Positions 45,151-54,168 of a DNA stretch of 64,000 nucleotides are shown one piece after another. Position 1 is the first letter of the stretch. Every line of letters begins with the position of its first letter. Below the pieces are notes generated by a model. The model saw only the letters and a program-made list of their open reading frames with translations, had not been told where the DNA came from and made no database searches. Both the position numbers and the translations under genes were made by a program. Source of the DNA: Muribaculaceae bacterium. Lineage in GTDB: Bacteria; Bacteroidota; Bacteroidia; Bacteroidales; Muribaculaceae. The DNA lies in assembly GCA_022510385.1 (NCBI GenBank), contig JAFLTQ010000001.1, positions 1 to 64,000 on the forward strand, written 5' to 3'.

Positions 45151-46266
45151 TCAAACATTCGTTAGTATGTGCTCCCACTTAGCCATTATTATTTCCCTAT
45201 TATAATTTTTTGCCAAATTATATGAATTTTCTCCCATTTTTTCCCTTAGCTCTTTTGATCCTATAACCTTACAAATCGCATCTGCCAAACCTTCTATATT
45301 TCCTTCTTTAATAAGAAGCCCGTTAACACCATCCTTAATTATATCTTTAGGCCCACATTTATAATCAAAAGTAACCACTGGAAGTCCACATGCCATTGCT
45401 TCTAACATTACCATAGGAAGTCCTTCATAATGGGAAGTCATTATCAACATAGAACTTTCTCTATATTTTTCATCTATATTTTTCACTGGAGAATATATAT
45501 TTATCACATCTTCTAAATGTTTCTGTTCGATCATTTTTATTAATTCTGTTTGAAGAGGACCGTTTCCATAAATATTCAATTTCCAATCCGGATACTTTGC
45601 GTGAACAAGTTTCCAAGCTTCAATCATCCTATCGTAACCTTTCTGATAAACAAGTCTTCCAACTGCTATACATATTTTATTTTCCAATGATGCCGGACTC
45701 CTGGATATGGGGTCAATGAAATTACTGATCACCTCAATATTTTTCAATCCTTTCCAATGTTGTTTGTCTTCTTCTGTAAGACATATAAACTTGTCATATT
45801 TATTTACGCTTTGAATATCTTGCCATGTTAAGAAACGGTCGATGATTCTACCTATTCCTTTTCTATTCCTCTGAAGACGAAACCATCTCGAAAAATGTAT
45901 TTCCACTATTTTCTTACTTCCATCTTTTAAATGAGGAAGAATATTTTTTTCGTAGGAAAATGTGGAAATCATAACATCTGGTTTTAATTCCCTTATATAC
46001 TGATTAATCAATTGTTCCTCTTTTTTTAAGGATTTACGACGTTGAAAATATCTCTTTATAGAATTAGAGGAATTTGACCTATACATAAGGTCCATATCGA
46101 TCCTTTTGACTCCTTTCAAAGGGAAATAGTCAGGACGACCATTTTGATCTGATGTGATAATGGTAACATTATGTCCATGTTCAGCAAGCCAGTTAGCTTT
46201 GTTGATTACAATTCTTTCGATACCTCCCGAATTAAACGTTCCTTCTAAAAAATATATTATATTCAT
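45151..46266 (-). CDS. Glycosyltransferase family 4 protein
   Basis: 371 residues of the GT4 type. The N-terminal MNIIYFLEGTFNSGGIERIVINKANWLAEHGHNVTIIT gives the acceptor-domain start; the donor domain has VGRLVYQKGYDRMIEAW, the nucleotide-sugar loop HYEGLPMVMLEAMACGLPVVTFDYKCGPKDII and the terminal NYNREIIMAKW. It lies minus strand, next to the plus-strand GT2 gene, with an inter-gene gap of 88 bases that contains -7-like elements on both strands. Donor and acceptor unknown. Confidence 0.92.
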   Translation of the reverse strand: MNIIYFLEGTFNSGGIERIVINKANWLAEHGHNVTIITSDQNGRPDYFPLKGVKRIDMDLMYRSNSSNSIKRYFQRRKSLKKEEQLINQYIRELKPDVMISTFSYEKNILPHLKDGSKKIVEIHFSRWFRLQRNRKGIGRIIDRFLTWQDIQSVNKYDKFICLTEEDKQHWKGLKNIEVISNFIDPISRSPASLENKICIAVGRLVYQKGYDRMIEAWKLVHAKYPDWKLNIYGNGPLQTELIKMIEQKHLEDVINIYSPVKNIDEKYRESSMLIMTSHYEGLPMVMLEAMACGLPVVTFDYKCGPKDIIKDGVNGLLIKEGNIEGLADAICKVIGSKELREKMGENSYNLAKNYNREIIMAKWEHILTNV

Positions 46267-46354
46267 TGAAATTTCATATTAATAGGCAAATTTAATAAAT
46301 ATACATCTTTTTTAGCTAAATTTGTTCTTATATTTCAATTTATCAATCAATAGA

Positions 46355-47278
46355 ATGAGAAAAATAGAAGTCTCAATTATTTATGTGAATTATAATACTT
46401 CAAAATTAATAGCTGATAGTTTAATTTCGGTTTTTAATCTTGTTAAAGATATAAGTTTTGAAATAATTATAGTTGACAATAACTCAGAAAAAGACTTAGA
46501 ACGTAAACTAACCTCTTTTATTGGTCAGAATGCTTTTAATATTAAATATATTTACCTTGAGGAAAATATAGGATTTGGAAGAGCAAATAATGTCGGCGCC
46601 AAAATTGCCGAGGGCGAGTATTTGTTTTTACTAAATCCCGACACCATTCTTCTGAATAATGCAATCAAAATTCTGAATGATTTTATAAAGTCAAGACCAA
46701 AAGTTGGCGTGGTTGGAGGTAACCTTGTCACAGCTTCCGATATGCCCTGTTTCTCATTTAGAAAAATATTCCCCGGACCTGATTGGGATTTTCAAGAATT
46801 TACCCATCATATATTCAGATATCCTCTTAATCCAAGAAAATGTTTTTTCAATTTCTCTGATAAGCCAGTTAAGGTGGCATATATAGCCGGTGCAGACTTA
46901 ATGATTAAGAAATCTATTTTTCAATCCGTTAATGGATTTCCAGATGATCTTTTCATGTATTGGGACGATGTTGCCTTATGTAAATTGGTTAGAGATTTAG
47001 GATACCTAATTTACAATGTACCACAAGCTAAGATCAAACATCTTGTCGGAGAGTCATTCAATAATATCAATCTAAATAAAACTCTCAAATTTGAGCTTAT
47101 TGAAAAATATAGATTTGTATATTTAAGAAAGTATTTGAGCAAACCTAAAGTCTGTGTAAGTAATTTTTTCTATAAATTGTTTTTGGACTCACGTATTTTG
47201 TTTTTATCCTCAGGGAATAAAAAACAATATTATAAAATTAGAAGAAATTTCTATAAAAAATTCCTTAAACTAAAATAA
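46355..47278 (+). CDS. Glycosyltransferase family 2 protein (rhamnosyltransferase-like)
   Basis: About 307 residues from the ATG at 46355 (MRKIEVSIIYVNYNTSKLIADS), the start typical of GT2; the frame opens earlier at a TTG. GT-A motifs are IIIVDNNSEKDLE, ENIGFGRANNVGAKIAEGEYLFLLNPDT with the DxD-like segment, and MYWDDVALCKLVRDLGY. The closest functional theme is family 2 rhamnosyl- or related sugar transferases, with a long basic C-terminal tail. It probably adds one sugar of the repeat unit. No membrane helix. It is on the plus strand, unlike its neighbour upstream. Confidence 0.88.
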   Translation: MRKIEVSIIYVNYNTSKLIADSLISVFNLVKDISFEIIIVDNNSEKDLERKLTSFIGQNAFNIKYIYLEENIGFGRANNVGAKIAEGEYLFLLNPDTILLNNAIKILNDFIKSRPKVGVVGGNLVTASDMPCFSFRKIFPGPDWDFQEFTHHIFRYPLNPRKCFFNFSDKPVKVAYIAGADLMIKKSIFQSVNGFPDDLFMYWDDVALCKLVRDLGYLIYNVPQAKIKHLVGESFNNINLNKTLKFELIEKYRFVYLRKYLSKPKVCVSNFFYKLFLDSRILFLSSGNKKQYYKIRRNFYKKFLKLK

Positions 47279-47556
47279 TAAATTCAGTGAACTATACAAT
47301 CAATATTGTGATTATTGAAATATTATAGTTGCAACCACTAATTTAAGCTTTCCAAATGCTACTTTAAAAATCGTTTAGTTGCATAAAAAATTGAGTGCAA
47401 ATGAAATATCATATTTTATGATGTTTATATTTGATGTTTCCCCTAACGTTAACCTTTCCTACTGCCTTCTTTTAAGATAATCAAAATAATATTCAAATAT
47501 TCTGAAGTATTTTATCGTTATTAGACTGTAATATTACGTTGTAAAATACTATTTAA
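47279..47556. other. AT-rich gap between GT2 and acyltransferase genes
   Basis: About 280 bases, extremely AT-rich, with no reading frame I would support and no clear promoter pair. Several short T- and A-runs are visible. Probably untranslated spacer and leader of the acyltransferase gene. Confidence 0.4.
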
Positions 47557-48606
47557 ATGCATAAAAAAACTGAAGTGGTTTATAGTCTTGATAAAGAGAA
47601 GTCTATTTCAAAAAGGATGTTTGAGTTTGATTTGCTTAAATGTTTTGCCATTTTCTTAGTTATATGTGGTCACAGTATAATGCATTTAACAGATGATAAT
47701 AAAAATTCTAATCTGTTATATCAATTGATTTACTCTTTTCATATGCCATTGTTTATGACCGTGGCTGGTTTTTTCTGTACGAATTCGATGAATTTATCTT
47801 TTTCCAAGTTCGTAAAAAAGAAATTATGGCAACTTTTATATCCCTGTTTAATATTTGGAATATTATTTTTTTTATTAGAAGTGATCTTTCTTAATAGAGC
47901 AACTGGTAGTCTTCTTAAATATCTATTTGCAAGTTTTTGGTTTCTTAAATCTTGTTTTATTTGTTATTTGGTGTTATATATATGCTTAAAAATCTGTAAT
48001 AACAGAATCTTAGGTGGAACGATATTGGCTATTTTTTTAAGTCAATTTATCCCTATTTTTAAATTACCATTCATGATGCCTTTTTTTGTATTAGGATACA
48101 TTTTGAATTCTAAATGGGAATCATTTACATCCCATAAACATAAATTATTTTGGATATCAGTATGCTTATTTATACCAATATTTTATATATATATTAATAC
48201 TGACGTTATTGATATTGTCGATATTAAAAAAAGGATAATAAATGAGGGTGAGATTATTTCTATTAAAGAATATTTGTCATATCATAGCCTAAGACTAATA
48301 ATTGGGTTAATCGGTACAATTGTATGTCTAACTTTATTCAATTTAATTGCTCCCCATATTAAACAATTCAAGATTTCCGGATACCTATCAAAAGTAGGTG
48401 AAGAAACTCTTGGTATATACATTCTTCAGACTATTATTTTAGAGGTTTTTTTATCCAAATATGTTAATATAACGCATGTATCTCCTTATCTTTTTAACCT
48501 ATTAATTGTGCCTATCATTTCATTGGTTATTTTAATGTTGTCAATTTTAATTATAAAAACAATAAATCGTAATATAATAATTAAAAAATTATTTTGGGGT
48601 AAATAA
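47557..48606 (+). CDS. Acyltransferase family 3 membrane protein
   Basis: 349 residues with about ten membrane helices. The first helix region FDLLKCFAIFLVICGHSIMHL carries the conserved His of the family, and RIAxxYY-like positions are replaced by IYSFHMPLFMTVAGFF, which fits the acyltransferase_3 family that transfers acetyl or other acyl groups to sugars of surface polysaccharides. It would O-acetylate the repeat unit. It is last of the AT-rich block, followed by a 295-base gap to the capsule operon. Confidence 0.88.
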   Translation: MHKKTEVVYSLDKEKSISKRMFEFDLLKCFAIFLVICGHSIMHLTDDNKNSNLLYQLIYSFHMPLFMTVAGFFCTNSMNLSFSKFVKKKLWQLLYPCLIFGILFFLLEVIFLNRATGSLLKYLFASFWFLKSCFICYLVLYICLKICNNRILGGTILAIFLSQFIPIFKLPFMMPFFVLGYILNSKWESFTSHKHKLFWISVCLFIPIFYIYINTDVIDIVDIKKRIINEGEIISIKEYLSYHSLRLIIGLIGTIVCLTLFNLIAPHIKQFKISGYLSKVGEETLGIYILQTIILEVFLSKYVNITHVSPYLFNLLIVPIISLVILMLSILIIKTINRNIIIKKLFWGK

Positions 48607-48901
48607 AAATTTTTTCTCCTTGTATACAGGAAGATATTTTTAATTTTTGGAAACAATGATGTGAATATAATCAAATTTTTGGTTCCCAAAATGTGATTTA
48701 TCTCTTTTTAAGCCTTAAAATTTTTATTGACAATTTCATCCTGCAAATTCAATTACAATTTCCGCAGAAAATTATAAGAGTGGAAGTTAGGCTTATTAAT
48801 CTTCCCTCATGGTTTTACTCTATGGATAAAACAAATATGTTATGATTTTTAGGACTCTCCTTATAAGATGACTTAAGAGTGAGTGCGATCCGGGTAAGAA
48901 C
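48607..48901. other. Gap between the acyltransferase gene and the capsule operon
   Basis: About 295 bases without a gene. It holds the ends of two convergent transcripts. No clear hairpin terminator was found; the composition changes gradually from the AT-rich block to the normal base composition of the capsule operon. Confidence 0.4.
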
Positions 48902-49627
48902 TCAATTAATCAACTGATTAACCACAGATTTCACAGCCTCCGGTTGTATGGGTTTAGGAAGAGGTGTCCTGATATTTTCGTTGATAGCCTCCAAGCGATG
49001 GATATCCGTTCCGAAAAGATCCACCATTTTCTTAGCCAAGAGCCACTCGGCCCTCTTCTTCGCGCTTTCTCCGTAGGCTCCAACAAGCGATAGTAGATTC
49101 AACTGAAATTTAACACCCTGCTCTTTAAATTTCCGGTAATCCTTCTCTTCCATATATCGGTATCTTTCCGGATGAGCCAAAACTAAATTAAATCCTTTCT
49201 TGAGAGCACTCTCAAGCATTTCGTCCATAGCGTAAGGAGGAGTATAATAGGATGTCTCAATAAGAAGATGATCTCCTCCATCTCCTATTGGCAGAAAATC
49301 TTTTTTGAGCAGACGTTCTTCAAACAGCATATCGAGCATATTTTCAGATGCCAAAAATAACTCCACTTCCCCTTTCCAATTATCTTTTAGCTCCTCAAAC
49401 CTTCTTTTCAGATCTTCGGTTTTATTCGGATAATCCTCCATTATATGAGGGGTCAACCATACCCTCTTAAAACCCAAACGTTCATATTCCTCCAATACAT
49501 CAATGGCATCCTCCATGGTTTTTATACCATCATCCACTCCGGGAAGTATATGGGAATGCCAATCTGTAAACCCTTCAAATATACCCGATTCTTTCAAAGA
49601 AACTTTCTTTCTTCCTAAAATCCACAT
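48902..49627 (-). CDS. PHP-family tyrosine phosphatase (CpsB/CapC type)
   Basis: About 241 residues from the ATG at 49627 (MWILGRKKV); the frame reaches 49696 but then runs into the upstream gene. Motifs of the manganese-dependent PHP phosphatases are present: FTDWHSHILPGVDDG with the metal-binding His pair near residues 20-30, WLTPHI, LASENM, VLAHPERYRYM and the terminal FGTDIHR. It dephosphorylates the tyrosine-rich tail of the partner Wzc kinase and thereby controls chain length or export. It is the last gene of the minus-strand capsule operon, 22 bases after the Wzc gene. Confidence 0.9.
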   Translation of the reverse strand: MWILGRKKVSLKESGIFEGFTDWHSHILPGVDDGIKTMEDAIDVLEEYERLGFKRVWLTPHIMEDYPNKTEDLKRRFEELKDNWKGEVELFLASENMLDMLFEERLLKKDFLPIGDGGDHLLIETSYYTPPYAMDEMLESALKKGFNLVLAHPERYRYMEEKDYRKFKEQGVKFQLNLLSLVGAYGESAKKRAEWLLAKKMVDLFGTDIHRLEAINENIRTPLPKPIQPEAVKSVVNQLIN

Positions 49628-49649
49628 CAATAGGTGGGAGTTTGATAAT

Positions 49650-52049
49650 TTAATGGAGATAATGACTATAAGCGTTATATCCTCCCTGTTGAGCATCTGT
49701 GCCGTTTAATATCACGCTCATATTAGGATATTTATCTTCTTCATAAAAGAGATTCAATTCTTTTAATTCACTCTTTTCTTCCATTCCGGCCCGAATGATA
49801 AAGATTGTGCGATCAGCCATCTGAGCCAATATTTGGGTATCCACGACGATATTGACAGGAGGACAATCAAGGAAAACCATATCGTAGTTTTTCTTAGCCT
49901 CTTCCACCAATTCGGTCATTTTGGGTTCATCTAATAATTCGGACGGATTCAGAGGAATTGTTCCTGCAGGTAAAATTGACAGATTTGAATTAGACATAGG
50001 TCTTACTAAAGTCTCCCATTCTTTGTCATCTCCGCTGAGATAGGTAGACAATCCTTTTGATGGAGACACAACCAACCTTGAAACGGAATCATGGCGCAAA
50101 TCACAATCTATTATCAAAACTTTCTTTCCTTTTAATGCATAACTTATGGCAAGGTTATAGGCAATGAATGATTTACCACTCCTCGGTGTGAAGGAGGTTA
50201 TCATAATAACCTGAGAGCCTACATTCTTCCCTGTTATAAAGTCCATATTCCCCCTAATGACCCTGAAAGCTTCGTTAACAGTATCTCGCTTACCCTCTTC
50301 TACAACCGCCAACGGTGGCTGTTCATCCCTCTTCTTTCTCATCTGAAGTTTTTCCGTCAATACCTTTATATTGTGCTTCTTACCTACCTGTGGAATTTCT
50401 CCAACAAATGTCGGTTTCAATAGACCAAAATCCTGTTTATTTCTTATGGTATTATCAGTAATTTCAAGATAATATAAAACAATTACCGGTATGCCAATTC
50501 CTAATATCACAGCTACTATGATTATAAGCCCTTTACGTGGAGAGACCGGTTTTAAAGGCCCTACGGGAGGAGTGATAAGCCTAAAATTGTCTGATGTGTA
50601 CTTTTGCGTCAATTCATTTTCTTCCCGTCTCTGAAGCAAGAACAAATACAAAGCTTCTTTCACCTTCTGCTGACGTTCTTCGGAAAGCAACGGAAGGTTA
50701 TCCCCAGGTGTATTAGCCATATTTGTATTCATCCTGTCAATTTCCTTACGTATATTTTCCAATGCATTTTTAAGGGCCTCTATCTGATTGTCTATACTGT
50801 TTTCTATAGCTGCTCTCATTTGGGTAAGCTGTCTGTCAAGATTCTGTACCAACGGGTTATCCTCCGATGAATTGCTTAAAATGTTGTTTCTTTCAAGAAG
50901 CATATCATTGAAAGTGGTGATCTGAACATTCAACTCCCTGTTATCCATTCCCAGATTTGCCGGTAACACGGTTGTGATATCCTTATGACTATTAAGAAAT
51001 TCCTTCATATATGTAGCCATAATCAAATCATTGTTGGTGGCGATATAGTTCTGCTCCATTGTGGATGTAAGCCCCAACTGTGCCGTGAGTGTTGCCGTCA
51101 AATCAGGTGTTCCGCTTTGTCGCAAATAGTCAGCTATCGTTTCATCAACATTTCCTAATTCCGACTGAATTATGCGTAACCTTTCATCTATAAATCGGGA
51201 GGTAGCATTCGTAATTCGATTCTTATCCTCCAGCCAGTCCTGATTATACACCAAAAGCACATAATTCAGAATATCCACTGCCCTTTCCACAGATACATCC
51301 TCAATAGAAAGTTCGATTACATCAGAGTCCATGTCAGCCAAATCCCCAGTCAATTTAAGACCATAAAGTTCCACCGTAGTTTGCACTGCCATCTTACCGA
51401 CATTCATTACCCTTTCTTCATCAAATGACTCAGGCACATAACGAGGATTTGGTGATATTGAGATTCTACCAAGCGGCGATTGGAATTCTTCTGTTCCTCC
51501 TTTTACCTCTATTTCATCTTTATATTTTATTTTTGAATCGGGAAGTAGCCTGACAAATCTATAAAATAGCATATCACCGTTGGGCTTTAGTTTCATTTTA
51601 AAAGAAGCCGATTCCTGACGATCGATATCCTTCATTTCAATTATAAAAGGTTGGTTACTTCCATAAAGGGTTTTATATCGCAAACCATCCCTCAAGGAAT
51701 AATTCATATAGAGTTGTAATGAATCAACCACCTGATAGAGCACCGCCGGTGATGTCATTGTAAGTAGTTCGTTGTAAACGTTGGTATTCTTTGAAAACAA
51801 CCCTAAAGATGAGAATGCACTCGGCACATCTCCTATCCCGCCTCCTCCTGAATCCTGATCGTTGATTAAGATTTGTTCGTACCGCTTATACTCAGGTTGT
51901 TTACGATATATATATAACAATGAGATCCCTACAGAAAAAACCAGACAAAGGGTTATCCAATACCATTTATGGAGACACAGTTTAAAAAGATCTCCTATAT
52001 TGAAATCCTTTATTTCCTCTAATGCTTTAGTATCAGTATTATCTTTCAT
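49650..52049 (-). CDS. Wzc-like polysaccharide co-polymerase and tyrosine autokinase
   Basis: 799 residues. A first membrane helix near residues 30-50, a large periplasmic Wzz domain, a second helix near residues 505-525 (LIIIVAVILGIGIPVIVLYY) and a cytoplasmic BY-kinase domain. Kinase motifs: Walker A in TSFTPRSGKSFIAYN, the second Walker (A') LIIDCDLRHDS and Walker B MVFLDCPPV. The extreme C-terminus GGYNAYSHYLH provides a short tyrosine cluster for autophosphorylation. It sets polymer length and links to the outer-membrane exporter Wza. Neighbours: Wza-like gene upstream (6-base gap) and phosphatase downstream. Confidence 0.95.
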   Translation of the reverse strand: MKDNTDTKALEEIKDFNIGDLFKLCLHKWYWITLCLVFSVGISLLYIYRKQPEYKRYEQILINDQDSGGGGIGDVPSAFSSLGLFSKNTNVYNELLTMTSPAVLYQVVDSLQLYMNYSLRDGLRYKTLYGSNQPFIIEMKDIDRQESASFKMKLKPNGDMLFYRFVRLLPDSKIKYKDEIEVKGGTEEFQSPLGRISISPNPRYVPESFDEERVMNVGKMAVQTTVELYGLKLTGDLADMDSDVIELSIEDVSVERAVDILNYVLLVYNQDWLEDKNRITNATSRFIDERLRIIQSELGNVDETIADYLRQSGTPDLTATLTAQLGLTSTMEQNYIATNNDLIMATYMKEFLNSHKDITTVLPANLGMDNRELNVQITTFNDMLLERNNILSNSSEDNPLVQNLDRQLTQMRAAIENSIDNQIEALKNALENIRKEIDRMNTNMANTPGDNLPLLSEERQQKVKEALYLFLLQRREENELTQKYTSDNFRLITPPVGPLKPVSPRKGLIIIVAVILGIGIPVIVLYYLEITDNTIRNKQDFGLLKPTFVGEIPQVGKKHNIKVLTEKLQMRKKRDEQPPLAVVEEGKRDTVNEAFRVIRGNMDFITGKNVGSQVIMITSFTPRSGKSFIAYNLAISYALKGKKVLIIDCDLRHDSVSRLVVSPSKGLSTYLSGDDKEWETLVRPMSNSNLSILPAGTIPLNPSELLDEPKMTELVEEAKKNYDMVFLDCPPVNIVVDTQILAQMADRTIFIIRAGMEEKSELKELNLFYEEDKYPNMSVILNGTDAQQGGYNAYSHYLH

Positions 52050-52055
52050 TTTATT

Positions 52056-52874
52056 TTATCTTAATACAAACACTCCCACGGTTGTAGTGATGGAAGTGAG
52101 AAGTGAGGCAACAGAAATCCAGAAACTTGTGGAGTAGACATTATTGCCATTTGTAGTTGATAGACGTTTTCTCATATCATTGGGCTCTACATAAACCACG
52201 TCTCCTTGATTCAGGTAGTAAACCGGAGATTGAGCCAATTCCTTAAAGTTTGTTAAATCAACCCTATAAGTTTGGGTCTCGCCGTTGTTATCTCTAACTA
52301 CAAGTACATTGTCCCTTTTACCCTCAATTTTTAAATCTCCTGCTTGGGAGATGGCTTCGATAATGGTGATTTTGTCATTGTTGATGTTAATCGAACCCGG
52401 TTTATTTACCTCTCCCAACACTGACACACCTAAATTACTGAATTCCACACTCACTACCGGGTCTTTTGCTAAGTTTCTACCCATTAATTCCCCTTTTATA
52501 AAACCTGCAAGTTCACTGCGCGTCATACCTGCCACCTTGATATCACCTAAAACAGGAAAATCAATTTCACCTTGTGGTGATACATTATATTTAGAAATAC
52601 CGGAAGAGGCTAAACCGGTGCCCTCTCCAACTCTTGATGCCACTACCTCTAAATTAAAAAGTGATGATAAATCCCTATCCATTGTCTTAACCAATATGGT
52701 TATCTGGTCTCCGGGTTTTATCTTGATCTCTCCTGTGGAGGGCATCAATATCAAGTCTTCGTTCACATCTTGAAAGTAGGAAACATCTTTAGGGGTTCCG
52801 CATCCCGTGAAAATCAACAATACCAACAAGAGTGAGAATAAACTGGAAATATAATTTTTTTTATCTTTTTGCAT
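52056..52874 (-). CDS. Wza-like polysaccharide export lipoprotein
   Basis: 272 residues. The N-terminus MQKDKKNYISSLFSLLLVLLIFTGCGTPK is a lipoprotein signal with lipobox FTGC. The body matches the polysaccharide export (Poly_export/SLBB) family: YKVSPQGEIDFPVLG-like stretch (YNVSPQGEIDFPVLGDIKVAG), VSVLGEVNKPGSININ and LNQGDVVYVEPND. The C-terminus ends in a hydrophobic segment (STSFWISVASLLTSITTTVGVFVLR), so it may span the outer membrane as in Wza. It forms the outer-membrane export channel with the Wzc partner. 5 bases separate it from the WecA-like gene. Confidence 0.94.
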   Translation of the reverse strand: MQKDKKNYISSLFSLLLVLLIFTGCGTPKDVSYFQDVNEDLILMPSTGEIKIKPGDQITILVKTMDRDLSSLFNLEVVASRVGEGTGLASSGISKYNVSPQGEIDFPVLGDIKVAGMTRSELAGFIKGELMGRNLAKDPVVSVEFSNLGVSVLGEVNKPGSININNDKITIIEAISQAGDLKIEGKRDNVLVVRDNNGETQTYRVDLTNFKELAQSPVYYLNQGDVVYVEPNDMRKRLSTTNGNNVYSTSFWISVASLLTSITTTVGVFVLR

Positions 52875-52879
52875 AATCC

Positions 52880-54007
52880 TTATTCGAATAATGTTTTTCC
52901 AAGCTTGGCTTCCCTATGTTGTATGGCTCGAGTGAGTCCAAAATTCACCCCGATCCAGATAGCAAGGTCAGCAAGTATGATTAATGTTGGATTTATATAT
53001 TGCGACAACAACATATTGATTACAATGAAAAACATCGACCATAACATTATTATAATCAATGCCACACGCTGGTTTAACCCTAATGCAAGAAGTTTATGAT
53101 GTATATGAGATTTATCTGGCAGGAATGGGTTATGATGCCTTACAACTCGGTGGATATAGACCCTCACTACATCAAAAAGCGGGATTATCAAGGGTGAAAT
53201 CCCCAATATCACCGGATTATAATCCAATGTTACCGGTTCTTCTCCTAAATGTAGCATCCCTATCCCACAGAATATCAACAGCATCCCAGTGGTCAAGGCT
53301 CCCGTATCCCCCATAAAAATCTTCTTCTGCTTGTCGGCCTGTCCGAACACGTTATAATAAAAAAATGGCAACAGGGTCCCTGCTCCTGCTGCTGCCAACA
53401 TAGAATAAGAATATTTCTCTCCAAAAAAGAATATGATGGCATAAAACACAAAGGCAACTGTGCTTAAACCCGAGGCAAGCCCGTCGATACCGTCGATAAG
53501 ATTTATAGCATTTACAACATAGACCACCATAAAGGCTGTCACTATCCAACCTATCCAGTTATATATGTCATGAATCCAGAGAAATCCGAAAAAATTATCT
53601 ATATAAACACCTGAAAAGACTATCAGTATCGATGCCACTATCTGCACCGCGAATTTTGCCATATACCTCACTCCAATAAGGTCGTCGGCTATACCGACAA
53701 GAAACATAAGCAAAACGGCACATATCATAAAATAGAAGGGAACTACGCTCTCGAAATATATACCGGCAACTTCCCATCCATTTAATTTCAAGCTGAATCC
53801 AACCACCAATGCGAAAGAAAAAAGTATAGACGGGAAAAATGCTATACCTCCTAATCTGGGCACAACTCCCTTGTGTATCTTCCTTTCATCTATGTTATCA
53901 AACAGCTTTTTCCTAAAGGCTATAAGCAATATCTGTGGTATGATTATACCTGACAGAAATAGCGATATGAAAAAGGCTATTATGTCGTTAGCTATCCAGT
54001 TTCCCAT
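52880..54007 (-). CDS. WecA-like undecaprenyl-phosphate glycosylphosphotransferase
   Basis: 375 residues with about 11 membrane helices, of the WecA/TagO/MraY-type family that puts a first HexNAc-1-phosphate on undecaprenyl phosphate. The family motifs are visible: IDERKIHKGVVPRLGG at the N-terminus, GIADDLIGVRYMAKF with catalytic aspartates (near residue 106), NLIDGIDGLASGLS (near residue 168), FMGDTGALTTGMLL and HIHHKLLALGL. It is the first gene of the capsule operon, with a perfect promoter at 54057-54088. It is likely to initiate repeat-unit synthesis for the polysaccharide assembled by the neighbouring genes. Confidence 0.95.
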   Translation of the reverse strand: MGNWIANDIIAFFISLFLSGIIIPQILLIAFRKKLFDNIDERKIHKGVVPRLGGIAFFPSILFSFALVVGFSLKLNGWEVAGIYFESVVPFYFMICAVLLMFLVGIADDLIGVRYMAKFAVQIVASILIVFSGVYIDNFFGFLWIHDIYNWIGWIVTAFMVVYVVNAINLIDGIDGLASGLSTVAFVFYAIIFFFGEKYSYSMLAAAGAGTLLPFFYYNVFGQADKQKKIFMGDTGALTTGMLLIFCGIGMLHLGEEPVTLDYNPVILGISPLIIPLFDVVRVYIHRVVRHHNPFLPDKSHIHHKLLALGLNQRVALIIIMLWSMFFIVINMLLSQYINPTLIILADLAIWIGVNFGLTRAIQHREAKLGKTLFE

Positions 54008-54056
54008 ATACAGGGCTTTCGCCTCTTTCTTTTTGAGGCATTATTTATTCCTTTTG

Positions 54057-54088
54057 CAAATATAAGTTTTTTTAACTGAATTCTCAAA
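54057..54088 (-). promoter_or_regulatory. Predicted promoter of the capsule export operon
   Basis: On the minus strand TTTG (complement of 54085-54088), exactly 20 bases, TATATTTG (complement of 54057-54064): perfect Bacteroidota promoter directed at the WecA-like gene. It is back to back with the Wzi promoter at 54112-54143. Confidence 0.75.
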
Positions 54089-54111
54089 ATTTATCATTGT
54101 TTGCGATTATC

Positions 54112-54143
54112 TTTGATTCTTTCATATTTTGATTGTAATTTTG
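54112..54143 (+). promoter_or_regulatory. Predicted promoter of the Wzi-family gene
   Basis: TTTG (54112-54115), exactly 20 bases, TAATTTTG (54136-54143): perfect Bacteroidota promoter 25 bases ahead of the ATG at 54169. The two divergent promoters are 23 bases apart and could share a regulator. Confidence 0.75.
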
Positions 54144-54168
54144 CAATAATACCCGATTTTTTTCGAGA

